From Bradyrhizobium semiaridum (GTDB taxonomy: Bacteria; Pseudomonadota; Alphaproteobacteria; Rhizobiales; Xanthobacteraceae), in the NCBI RefSeq assembly GCF_020329505.1, contig NZ_JAGKJJ010000037.1, forward strand, positions 1 to 44,064: DNA of 44,064 nucleotides, given 5' to 3'. Positions within the stretch are counted from its first letter, which is position 1. Each line of letters opens with the position of its first letter. Both the position numbers and the translations under genes were made by a program. The notes under the pieces were generated by a model. That model was not told where the DNA came from and did not search any database. It saw only the letters and a program-made list of their open reading frames with translations. Shown piece by piece: positions 1-8,600 of this stretch.

Positions 1-60
1 CCAACGGCCCGCTTCGGTGGTAATGGGTCCCGGCCTTCGCCGGGACGACGGTGGGTTTGC
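1..60. repeat. Partial intergenic palindromic repeat
   Basis: Positions 27-46 form a perfect 8-bp stem, GTCCCGGC / GCCGGGAC, with loop CTTC. The same kind of motif (gtcctggc-gaaa-gccaggac) recurs at 27535, so this is probably the end of a dispersed repeat cut by the window edge. Family membership is judged by eye. Confidence 0.5.
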
Positions 61-142
61 ATGTTGGCCAAGGGTTGACGGCCATAATCCGCCGCGCCAT
101 TGAGCAGGGGACCCGATCCCGAATCCCCGTTAGAAAGCCGCC

Positions 143-1438
143 ATGCCCGTTCGCCTGGACCGACAGAGCGCCGATTTCGACCAGCGTTTCCGCGATTTCC
201 TGGCGGCCAAGCGCGAGGTCTCGGCCGATGTCGAGCGCGCCACCCGCGCCATCGTCGACGACGTGGTCGCCCGCGGCGACGCCGCGCTGCTCGAGGCGAC
301 CAAGAAGTTCGACCGGCTCGATATTGCCGCCTCGGGCTTGCGCGTCACGGCGGCCGAGATCGCCGCCGCCGTGAAGGCCTGCGACCCCAAAACCGTCGAG
401 GCCCTGAAATTCGCCCGCGACCGGATCGAGGCCTTCCACCGCCGCCAGCTGCCGAAGGACGAGCGCTTCACCGACGCCGAAGGCGTCGAGCTCGGCTGGC
501 GCTGGAGCGCGGTCGACGCGGTCGGCTTGTATGTGCCCGGCGGCACCGCGGCCTATCCGTCCTCGGTGCTGATGAACGCGGTGCCGGCCAAGGTCGCCGG
601 CGTGCCGCGCGTCGTCATGGTGGTGCCGGCGCCGGACGGCAAGCTTAACCCGCTGGTGCTGGCGGCCGCCGATCTCGGCGGTGTCTCGGAGATCTACCGC
701 GTCGGCGGGGCGCAGGCGGTGGCCGCGCTGGCCTACGGCACCGCGACCATCGCGCCGGTGGCAAAAATCGTCGGTCCCGGCAATGCCTATGTCGCCGCCG
801 CCAAGCGGCTGGTGTTCGGCAAGGTCGGCATCGACATGATCGCGGGCCCCTCCGAGGTGCTGGTGATCGCCGACGATACCGGCAATGCCGACTGGATCGC
901 CGCCGATCTCCTGGCGCAGGCCGAGCACGACGTCAGCGCGCAGTCGATCCTGATCACCGACTCGGCGCGGCTCGCCGCCGACGTCGAGCGCGCCGTCGAG
1001 GCGCAGCTCAAGACCTTGCCGCGCGAGGCGATCGCGCGCGCCTCCTGGAACGACTTCGGCGCCATCATCCAGGTGACAAAACTCGACAATGCGATCGAAC
1101 TCGCCAACGCGATCGCGGCCGAGCATCTCGAGATCATGACTGCCGACGCCGAAGCGCTGTCGGCAAAGGTCCGCAACGCCGGCGCGATCTTCCTCGGCGC
1201 CCATACGCCGGAGGCGATCGGCGATTATGTCGGCGGCTCCAACCACGTGCTGCCGACCGCGCGCTCGGCGCGGTTCTCGTCCGGCCTCGGGGTGCTTGAC
1301 TTCATGAAGCGAACCTCGATCCTGAAGTGCGGGCCGGATCAGCTGCGTGCGCTCGGCCCCGCCGCGATGACGCTCGGCCGGGCCGAGGGACTCGACGCCC
1401 ATTCACGTTCCGTCGGATTGCGCCTCAACCTCTCATGA
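143..1438 (+). CDS. hisD: Histidinol dehydrogenase
   Basis: Catalyses the last two steps of histidine synthesis, the NAD-dependent oxidation of L-histidinol to L-histidine via histidinaldehyde, as a cytoplasmic zinc-dependent homodimer. The 431-residue protein has the usual family length. Visible landmarks are the GPGNAYVAAAKR and GPSEVLVIAD motifs, the zinc-ligand pair Q259/H262 in QAEHD, the catalytic pair E327/H328 in EHLE, and GGSNHVLPT near the C-terminus. These match the E. coli residues within one position. The ATG at 143 begins where family homology begins. The stop overlaps the start of the next gene by 4 bases (ATGA), so the two are translationally coupled. No other his gene is in the window. 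Confidence 0.97.
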   Translation: MPVRLDRQSADFDQRFRDFLAAKREVSADVERATRAIVDDVVARGDAALLEATKKFDRLDIAASGLRVTAAEIAAAVKACDPKTVEALKFARDRIEAFHRRQLPKDERFTDAEGVELGWRWSAVDAVGLYVPGGTAAYPSSVLMNAVPAKVAGVPRVVMVVPAPDGKLNPLVLAAADLGGVSEIYRVGGAQAVAALAYGTATIAPVAKIVGPGNAYVAAAKRLVFGKVGIDMIAGPSEVLVIADDTGNADWIAADLLAQAEHDVSAQSILITDSARLAADVERAVEAQLKTLPREAIARASWNDFGAIIQVTKLDNAIELANAIAAEHLEIMTADAEALSAKVRNAGAIFLGAHTPEAIGDYVGGSNHVLPTARSARFSSGLGVLDFMKRTSILKCGPDQLRALGPAAMTLGRAEGLDAHSRSVGLRLNLS

Positions 1439-1938
1439 CCAAGTCTCCCGCCGACGAGGATTCCAACAATCGCATCGTCGCGGTGACGCTCGACGAGGAA
1501 TCGATCGGCCGTTCCGGGCCCGACATCGAGCATGAGCGCGCGATCGCGATCTACGATCTGATCGAGCAGAACGTGTTCGCGCCCGAAGGCGCGGTCCCGG
1601 GGCCCTACACGCTGCATATCGCGATCACCGGCAACCGGCTGATGTTCGACATCCGGAAAGAAGACGGCGCGCCCGTGGTCGCGCATTTGTTGTCGCTGAC
1701 GCCGTTCCGCCGCGTCGTGAAGGACTACTTCATGATCTGCGACAGCTATTACCAGGCGATCCGCACCGCGACCCCGGACAAGATCGAGGCGATCGACATG
1801 GGGCGCCGCGGCATTCACGACGAGGGCTCGCGCACGCTGCAGGAGCGCCTCAAGGGCAAGGTGCGTGTCGACTTCGAGACCGCGCGGCGGCTGTTCACGC
1901 TGATCACAGTGCTGCACTGGAAGGGCGAAGGCGCGTGA
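1435..1938 (+). CDS. UPF0262 family protein
   Basis: A 167-residue protein of the UPF0262 family, which is conserved in alphaproteobacteria and has no established function. The ATG lies inside the hisD stop (ATGA overlap), so this start is preferred over an upstream in-frame ATG at 1327 buried in hisD. The sequence is acidic at the N-terminus (residues 6-40) and carries the family stretches LSLTPFRRVVKDYFMICDSY and IEAIDMGRRGIHDEG. There is no signal peptide or membrane segment. The fixed pairing with hisD in rhizobia suggests a housekeeping role, but no reaction can be inferred from the sequence. Confidence 0.9.
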   Translation: MTKSPADEDSNNRIVAVTLDEESIGRSGPDIEHERAIAIYDLIEQNVFAPEGAVPGPYTLHIAITGNRLMFDIRKEDGAPVVAHLLSLTPFRRVVKDYFMICDSYYQAIRTATPDKIEAIDMGRRGIHDEGSRTLQERLKGKVRVDFETARRLFTLITVLHWKGEGA

Positions 1939-1992
1939 CGGGCACAATGAAGCCAGACGGGGGCGTACCCCGACCAACAAAAGCCTGATCGC

Positions 1993-2457
1993 ATGGAAGC
2001 GCCGCGCGCGCGCAATCCGCAGGCCGTGCTGTTCGCATGCGGCCACAACGCCGTGCGCTCGCCGATGGCTGCCAGCCTGTTGCAGCAGATGTTTCCGCAA
2101 GGCCTGTATGTCCGCTCGGCCGGCGTCAAGAAGGGCGAGCTCGATCCGTTCGCGGTCGCCGTGATGGGCGAGCTCGGCCAGGACATCTCCGGCCACAAGC
2201 CCACCACCTTCGAGGAACTCGAGGACTGGGAGGGGCTGAATTTCGACCTCATCATCACGCTGTCGCCGGAGGCGCACCACAAGGCGCTCGATCTCACCCG
2301 CACGCTCGCTGCCGACGTCGAATACTGGCCGACGCAGGACCCCACCGGAACCAGCGGCAACCGCGAGCAGAAGCTCGCCGCCTACCGCGAGGTTTGCGAC
2401 GGTCTGCTGATGCGCATCCGCCGCCGCTTCGCCAAGACCGGCACCGCCAGCGTGTAG
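1993..2457 (+). CDS. Low-molecular-weight phosphatase / ArsC-like protein
   Basis: A 154-residue protein with the low-molecular-weight protein-tyrosine-phosphatase fold shared by thioredoxin-type arsenate reductases. The N-terminal P-loop is C16-GHNAV-R22-S (CX5RS), and the general-acid motif is the DP pair in WPTQDPT (D117). It lacks the extra redox cysteines near residue 80-90 that arsenate reductases of this fold use, so a phosphatase activity is more likely than arsenate reduction. The gene starts 54 bases after UPF0262 and is probably in the same transcript. Its substrate cannot be told from sequence. Confidence 0.85.
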   Translation: MEAPRARNPQAVLFACGHNAVRSPMAASLLQQMFPQGLYVRSAGVKKGELDPFAVAVMGELGQDISGHKPTTFEELEDWEGLNFDLIITLSPEAHHKALDLTRTLAADVEYWPTQDPTGTSGNREQKLAAYREVCDGLLMRIRRRFAKTGTASV

Positions 2458-2627
2458 AGGAGAGGTGACTTTGAGGCCTTGTCGCCAGGCTGACAAACGA
2501 CTGTGCTTATGGGCCCTGTCCGTTACCGGGGAAGCGCGATTCGCGGCCGGTTCCCTGGTTGTGCAACCATGCCCCATCCGATAGGTTCCGCGCTCGCCCG
2601 TCCCGCCGATTCCAGCCAAAAAACCGA

Positions 2628-3257
2628 ATGTTAGGCCGTCCCAAATTTGTTCTTGCTTCCGGTTCGCCGCGGCGGCTCGCACTGCTCAACCAGGCCGGCA
2701 TCGAGCCTGATGCGCTGCGCCCGGCCGATGTCGACGAGACCCCGCGGCGGGGCGAGCTGCCGCGCGCCTGCGCCAACCGCCTGGCGCGCGCCAAGGCCGA
2801 TGCGGCGCTCAAATCGGTGCAGCTCGACGACGATCTGCGCGGCTCGTTCATCATCGCCGCCGACACCGTGGTCGCGGTCGGCCGCCGCATCCTGCCCAAG
2901 GCCAATCTGGTCGACGAGGCCGCGCAGTGCCTGCGGCTGCTGTCCGGCCGCAACCACCGCGTCTACACCGCGATCTGCGTGGTGACGCCGCGCGAGGCGT
3001 TCCGCCAGCGCCTGATCGAGACCCGCGTCCGCTTCAAGCGGCTCAGCGAGGAGGACATCCAGGCCTATATCGGCTCCGGCGAATGGCGGGGCAAAGCCGG
3101 CGGCTACGCCGTGCAGGGCATCGCCGGCTCGTTCGTGGTCAAGATGGTCGGCTCCTACACCAACGTGGTCGGCCTGCCGCTCTATGAGACCGTGACCCTG
3201 CTCGGCGGCGAAGGCTTTCCGATCCGCCACGGCTGGCTCAACGCGGTCGCGGTGTGA
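2628..3257 (+). CDS. maf: Maf family nucleotide pyrophosphatase
   Basis: Maf proteins hydrolyse non-canonical or excess nucleoside triphosphates to monophosphates, and some are linked to septum formation. The 209-residue product opens with the hallmark FVLASGSPRR (residues 7-16), followed by DVDET, AADTVV with the catalytic Asp, the core segment GEWRGKAGGYAVQG, and NVVGLPLYET at the C-terminus. The start at 2628 places the hallmark at the usual position. An in-frame ATG at 2559 would add 23 residues without family similarity. In Rhizobium and Sinorhizobium infA lies just upstream. Here the 170-base gap is too short for it. Confidence 0.93.
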   Translation: MLGRPKFVLASGSPRRLALLNQAGIEPDALRPADVDETPRRGELPRACANRLARAKADAALKSVQLDDDLRGSFIIAADTVVAVGRRILPKANLVDEAAQCLRLLSGRNHRVYTAICVVTPREAFRQRLIETRVRFKRLSEEDIQAYIGSGEWRGKAGGYAVQGIAGSFVVKMVGSYTNVVGLPLYETVTLLGGEGFPIRHGWLNAVAV

Positions 3258-3513
3258 AACGCAACTGACGACCGACGCGCCATGGGACGTGGCTGATCGG
3301 CCGTCGCTGGGGCGCGTTGCCAATATGTGAAAAACAACCCCATGCAAAGGGAAATCAGCGGTATTATTCTACTATTCCGAAGCGGTGCGCATCGCCTGCT
3401 CAAGGTCGGGGCGTGACGAGCCATGGTGCGGGCCTTGCAGCAAGCGGCGAGGAGGGCGGGCGGAACGCGCGGCGGCCTTCTTCATTTCCAATTGATGTAA
3501 CCTGCGTGCCGTC

Positions 3514-3696
3514 ATGACCGACCAGGCCGAAAAACCTCAAAACCCCCCGCGGCGCTGCCCGATCTGCGGTAAGCCCGCCGAGCATGCCTATCGTCCGTTC
3601 TGCTCGCCGCGCTGCCGCGACGTCGACCTGAACCGCTGGCTGAGCGGCTCCTATGTCGTCCCCGGCGGCGAGGACGACGAGGCGGATCCGGACTAG
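3514..3696 (+). CDS. yacG: DNA gyrase inhibitor / zinc protein YacG
   Basis: A 60-residue zinc-finger protein of the YacG family, whose E. coli member binds GyrB and inhibits gyrase. The zinc site is C15-x2-C18 with C30-x3-C34, followed by the typical DLNRWLSGSYVVPG segment and an acidic tail (EDDEADPD). It lies 256 bases behind maf, the usual partner. No strong ribosome-binding site is visible before the ATG at 3514, but this start gives the canonical length. Confidence 0.93.
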   Translation: MTDQAEKPQNPPRRCPICGKPAEHAYRPFCSPRCRDVDLNRWLSGSYVVPGGEDDEADPD

Positions 3697-3832
3697 GGCG
3701 TTCAGGCGAGGCGGATTCCGCGCCATGCTCCGTCCCCTGGTCCGCGGCGGATTGCTTTCGCCGGGACGCGCCGCCACACTCACGCCAACTGCACGACCCG
3801 AGGCACATCGGGCGGATCAGGGAGGAGAGGAC

Positions 3833-4810
3833 ATGCTGACCCGCCGCGATCTCGTCGGCCTGGCCGTCATTGCCGCGCCCGCCATCCTGACGTCGCGCGC
3901 GCGGGCGGCGGATTGGCCGGCAAAACCGGTGCGGATCGTGGTGCCGTTCACGCCGGGCGGCTCGACCGACATCACCGCGCGCCTGGTCGGCAACCGCCTG
4001 CAGGAGGTCTGGGGCCAGACGGTCGTGGTCGAGAACAAGCCGGGCGCCGGCGGCAACATCGCGGCCGATCTGGTGGCCCATTCCGATCCCGACGGCTACA
4101 CCATCTTCATCGTCGGGCCTGGCATGGCCACCAACCCGTTCCTCTATCCGTCGCTGACTTACGACCCGGTCAACGATTTCGCGCCGGTGACGATGGTGAT
4201 CACTCAGCCCAACCTGATGTGCGTGCCGAATTCGTCGCCGGCGAAATCGGTCAGGGAATTCATCGCCTATTGCAACGACAACCGCGGCAAGGTCACCTTC
4301 GCATCATCGGGCAACGGCACCACGCTGCATCTGAGCGGCGAGCTGTTCAAGCGGCTCGCCAAGGTGGAGATGACGCACATCCCCTATCGCGGCGGCGCGC
4401 CCGCCATCAACGACCTGATCCCGGGCCGCGTCGACGTCATCTTCGACAACATGCCCTCGATCCTGTCGCATGTGCAGGCCGGCCATCTGCGCGCGCTCGC
4501 GGTGACGACCAAGCAGCGCGTCGCCGTGGTGCCCGAGATCCCGACGTTGGACGAAGCCGGCGTGCCCGGCTTCGACGTGTTTTCGTGGTTCGGCTTCTTC
4601 GTGCCCGCCAAAACCCCGCCGGAGGTGATCGCCAGGATCAACGCCGACACCAACGCCGCGCTGGTCCACCCGCCGGTGAAAACCCGTTTCGAGCAGCTCG
4701 GCGCCACCCCGAAAGGCTCGACCCCGGCCGAACTGGCGGCGTTCCTGAAGGCGGAGACCGACAAATGGGGCCCAGTGATCCGCGACGCCAAGATCAAGGT
4801 GGAAAACTGA
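3833..4810 (+). CDS. Bug-type (TctC) periplasmic solute-binding receptor
   Basis: A 325-residue periplasmic receptor of the tripartite tricarboxylate transporter (Bug/TctC) family, which binds carboxylated or related small molecules. Residues 1-26 form a signal peptide starting MLTRRDL, with a hydrophobic core and cleavage near ARA. The mature part has the family hallmarks WPAKPVRIVVPFTPGGSTD, ENKPGAGGNIAAD, SDPDGYT and the mid-protein IPYRGGAPAINDL. The start is set by a strong GGAGGAGAGG site before ATG 3833. An in-frame upstream ATG at 3653 overlaps yacG and is rejected. No tctA or tctB lies beside it, so this is an orphan receptor, as is common in Bradyrhizobium. The ligand is unknown. 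Confidence 0.93.
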   Translation: MLTRRDLVGLAVIAAPAILTSRARAADWPAKPVRIVVPFTPGGSTDITARLVGNRLQEVWGQTVVVENKPGAGGNIAADLVAHSDPDGYTIFIVGPGMATNPFLYPSLTYDPVNDFAPVTMVITQPNLMCVPNSSPAKSVREFIAYCNDNRGKVTFASSGNGTTLHLSGELFKRLAKVEMTHIPYRGGAPAINDLIPGRVDVIFDNMPSILSHVQAGHLRALAVTTKQRVAVVPEIPTLDEAGVPGFDVFSWFGFFVPAKTPPEVIARINADTNAALVHPPVKTRFEQLGATPKGSTPAELAAFLKAETDKWGPVIRDAKIKVEN

Positions 4811-4967
4811 GCCGAGAAGCGGCCGCTGCGATCAGCCAACCGCGGCAAGCGTCGCTTCGGTGCGCCGGCAAATCCGCCTGACGGCGCAAAATAACTCAAT
4901 GGTTCCAATTCGTTGGTTTTGACATCGAAGCCGGGCCTGCCACGCCGAAGCCCCCGGCGAAGGCGGG

Positions 4968-4996
4968 TGGACACAGCCCTCCGACCTCTCTATAAA
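4968..4996 (+). promoter_or_regulatory. Putative sigma-70 promoter of tRNA-Phe
   Basis: TGGACA (4968-4973), a 17-base spacer and TATAAA (4991-4996) lie about 40 bases before the tRNA. Both hexamers are close to the housekeeping consensus and the spacing is ideal, so transcription should begin near 5003. Confidence 0.65.
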
Positions 4997-5035
4997 CCGC
5001 CCGCTCGCTTCGGCCTTTGACGGCCCAGCCGGTAT

Positions 5036-5111
5036 GCCCAGGTAGCTCAGTTGGTAGAGCATGCGACTGAAAATCGCAGTGTCGGTGGTTCGATCCCGCC
5101 CCTGGGCACCA
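5036..5111 (+). tRNA. tRNA-Phe (GAA)
   Basis: A 76-base cloverleaf including an encoded CCA. The acceptor stem is GCCCAGG / CCTGGGC, the D stem GCTC / GAGC, the anticodon stem TGCGA / TCGCA with loop CTGAAAA (anticodon GAA), and the T stem GGTGG / CCGCC with loop TTCGATC. The discriminator base is A. It lies between an orphan receptor gene and the autotransporter region. Confidence 0.97.
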
Positions 5112-5117
5112 AAGCGA

Positions 5118-5153
5118 CGACATTCTGCGATGTTCTACGACATTGTACGATGT
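5118..5153. repeat. Near-palindromic direct repeat pair behind tRNA-Phe
   Basis: Two 16-base copies, cgacattctgcgatgt (5118-5133) and cgacattgtacgatgt (5138-5153), agree at 14 of 16 positions and are spaced 20 bases apart. Each is nearly self-complementary (acat...atgt). They begin 6 bases after the tRNA end. This could be a recombinase or regulator site, but that is inference. Confidence 0.55.
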
Positions 5154-5627
5154 GGCTCCGGTTCGGGAGCGCAATGTCGCTCGAGAACTGATCGATCGTA
5201 GCACGCTGCATTGGCGGAGCTTGTCACTTTGCGCGGGTTTATCGCAGAATGAGCGGATACAGAACGGCCGCCCGCTCCGGGAAAACAACCATTCCCATCA
5301 TAAACGCAGCTCCCGCATATCAATAGATTGGCGGGTCTGTTCGCGCTCAAGTTCGTTATGTCCGGCTGATCGCGCGCTACTGCTGATCAACGTGCCTGTA
5401 CAGGTGTTTGCGGCGTAAGCGCGCATCATTTCGAAATGGTTAAAGCCTTCTTGCCAAATCCGCAGATACAGTTGCCGATGGAGCACACCTCTGGTTGTTC
5501 CATCGGGGAAACCTGTATTGCTCGTTGACCGCACGAGAACGACTCTCCTAGCGTAACAAACGGTTGGACACCCGAGAAAGTGCGACGCCGAATCGGCGGA
5601 TAAGACATAGGGCTAGGCTGGGAAGCG
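5154..5627. other. Gene-poor stretch between tRNA-Phe and the autotransporter
   Basis: No convincing gene is present. Short open frames on both strands (for example 5143-5418 plus, 5298-5534 minus) have no recognisable motif, no good ribosome-binding site and no signal sequence. Base composition looks less GC-rich than the housekeeping block. It should contain the autotransporter promoter, but I see no clear -35/-10 pair. Confidence 0.5.
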
Positions 5628-8600
5628 ATGCGCGAATGCATTGGGGCTGTGGCAGGTACACCTGCTGGCAGCCGTTTGATTGCTTTCCATGCGCGGCGGA
5701 TGCGTGGATCGGCAACCTTCCTAACGCGGCTGCTGCTCAGCGCGACATTCGTCGGGTCAGCAGGTGCGGCGCAGGCCGGGAACTATACCGCCTTCGACGA
5801 GACCTCGCTTCGCAATGCGGTGAATGCAGCGAACGCCGATCCCGATCCGAGTGCCAGCATCACGTTGACTAATAACGTGGCGGTCGCGAGTTCGACTGCC
5901 TTTCCCGCATTTGCAAAGCCGACCACGATCAGCACCGGCGCGTTCACGCTCTCCGGAGCGGATATTTCCTCGGGAGCGGGGAACGGCGGCAACTTGATCT
6001 TTCTCGGCGGCTCGTTGCTGACGACCTCCGGAGCCATCAGAGGCGGCAATGCCGACGCCAGTACTGCGACCGGCTTAGCCGGCTCTGGTGGAACTGCACT
6101 ACTCATATCGAATGGCTCGATCACCAATGCTGCATCTGTTGCTGGTGGTTTGGGTGGTGGGGCTTATCGCAGAACCGGTGGGGTGGGTGGCGTTGCAGCG
6201 AACCTGACAAACAGTTCTCTGACGAATCAAGGAAGCCTTACCGGCGGGCGCGGCGGCGATGTCAATTCAGGCGGCTTCAACACAGGTACGCCTATCAGTG
6301 GAGGAAACGGAGGCGTCGGCCTCTTGATGAATGGAGGATCGCTGAACAACCTGGGCACCATCGCGGGTGGCGCAGGTGGCACGGTCATAAACACCTTTCC
6401 GGCGATTGATAATTTCTACGGCGGAGGAGGTGGACTGGGAGCAAATCTTACCGGCGGGAATCACAGTAACAGCGGGACGATTTCTGGCGGGATCGGCGGT
6501 ACCGGTCGCAACAGTGCTGGTAGCACGGTGGGTGGTCCTGGGGGAGGCGGGTTGGTGCTGGCCGGCGGTGCCACATTCGTAAATAACACCACTGGGACGA
6601 TCCTAGGAGGCAACGGGACGCTTGAGCAATTCTCCGCTCGCGGTGGCGGCGGCGGTGTAGGTGCGACTATCGCCGCAAGTTCTCTAACGAACAACGGAGC
6701 AATTAGAGGAGGTACTGGTGCAGGCACTGGTGCTGGCGGCGTAGGCGCGGCACTCACGGCGGGCGCGGATGTCACCAACAACAACACCATCGTGGGCGGT
6801 ACGGGCGGGCCAAGTGGCGTCGGGGGCTCGGGCATGACGATCGCGAATGCGACCCTGACCAACGTCGGATCCGTCGCCGGTGGTAGTGGCGGTGGCGGCG
6901 CTAGCGCGGGCGGCGTGGGAATAACCGGAACCGGTGCGACAATCATCAACTCGAGCACAATTTCAGGTGGGTTGTCCGGGAACGGGGTGACACGCAACAA
7001 TGCGATTACCTTCACGGCGGGCGCAAACCGGCTCGAACTGCGGTCCGGCTCCGTCATCAACGGAAATGTCGTGGGTGCTGCGGCGGCTGGCTCAAGTGAC
7101 ACCCTTGTACTCGGAGGCGCTGCTAGCAGCAGTTTCAACGTCTCCAACATCGGCGCAGCGGCGCAGTATCGGAATTTCGACTTCTATCAAAAGATAGGCG
7201 CCAGCACCTGGACCTTGACGAATACAACCACTGCGACGACCTCCTGGCAGATTTTGGGCGGAACGCTAGCGATCGACAGCGATGCCAATCTGGGAGCCGC
7301 GGCCGGTACGCTGACGTTCGATGGTGGCAGGCTCGAAAATACGGGCGCGGTCACGTCGGCGAGAAACGCGACCATTAATGCGGGTGGCGGTACTTTCCAG
7401 ACCGATGCTGATCTGACCTGGACCGGTCCGATCGGTGGCACGGGTGCGCTGACCAAGACAGGCCCGGCGACGCTTACGCTGTCTGGAGCGAATACATATT
7501 CTGGCGGAACGTTCCTGAACGGCGGCACGATCGCAGTGTCGAACGACGGCAATCTGGGTGCGGCCAGCGGCGCGCTCATGTTCAACGGCGGCACGCTGCG
7601 GAATACGTCTGCCTTCGCCACCTCCCGCCCGGTCACGCTGAATGCCGGCGGCGGTACCTTCCAGACCAATGCCGATTTGACGGTCTCCGGCGTGATTGGA
7701 GGAACAGGCGCGCTCGCCAAGACCGGCAGCGGCACGCTGACCATGACAGGCGCGAACGGTTATACCGGCGGCACGACCATTTCGGCCGGCACGCTGCAGC
7801 TCGGCAATGGCGGAACGAGCGGCAGCATCGTCGGGAATATCCTCAACAACGGCGTACTCGCGTTCAATCGCTCAGACACGCTCGTTCTTGGGGGGCTTAT
7901 CTCGGGCACCGGTGCCGTGGAACAGGTCGGCAGCGGCACGACGATCCTGTCCGGCAACAACAGCTATAGCGGCGCGACCACGGTCGCAGTCGGGACGCTC
8001 ATCGTCAATGGCGACCAGACCGCCGCGACAGGGAGCACGACTGTCGCAAGCGGTGCAACGCTCGGTGGTAATGGCGTCATTGGCGGGAACGTCACGATCG
8101 CAAACGCCGCGACGCTGGCGCCCGGCGACGTCGGCAACGCGCCGGGAACGCTCACGGTCAAGCAGAACCTAACGCTGAACAGCGGCTCGATCACCAACGT
8201 CAATTTCGGCCAGGCCAATGTGGTCGGCGGACTCTTGAACGACCATATCGTTGTCGGCGGCAACCTGACTATCGCCGGCACGCTCAACGTCTCGACGACG
8301 TCGGGCGGCTCGTTCAGCCCGGGTCTTTACCGGGTCATGAGCTATAACGGCACCCTGACGAATAACGGTCTTGCGATCGGCACGATACCGTCGCCAAACT
8401 TCTTCCTGCAGACTTCGGTGGCGAACCAGGTCAACCTCGTCAACACGTCGGGCCTGACGCTGAATTTCTGGGACGGCAATGCCGGTCCGAAGAACGACGG
8501 CGTGATCGACGGCGGTAACGGCGTTTGGCAGAGCTCAGCCGGTAACGACAACTGGACCACGATTTCCGGAACACCGAACGCGCCGTTCACTGACGCGGCG

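Noticed and set aside
1339..2682. 447-residue minus-strand open frame over UPF0262 and the phosphatase
   Set aside because: It is a shadow of two well-supported plus-strand genes in GC-rich DNA and has no recognisable domain.
4896..5288. Minus-strand open frame covering tRNA-Phe (130 residues)
   Set aside because: It is antisense to the tRNA. Translated tRNA complements like this are a well-known artefact in gene calls.
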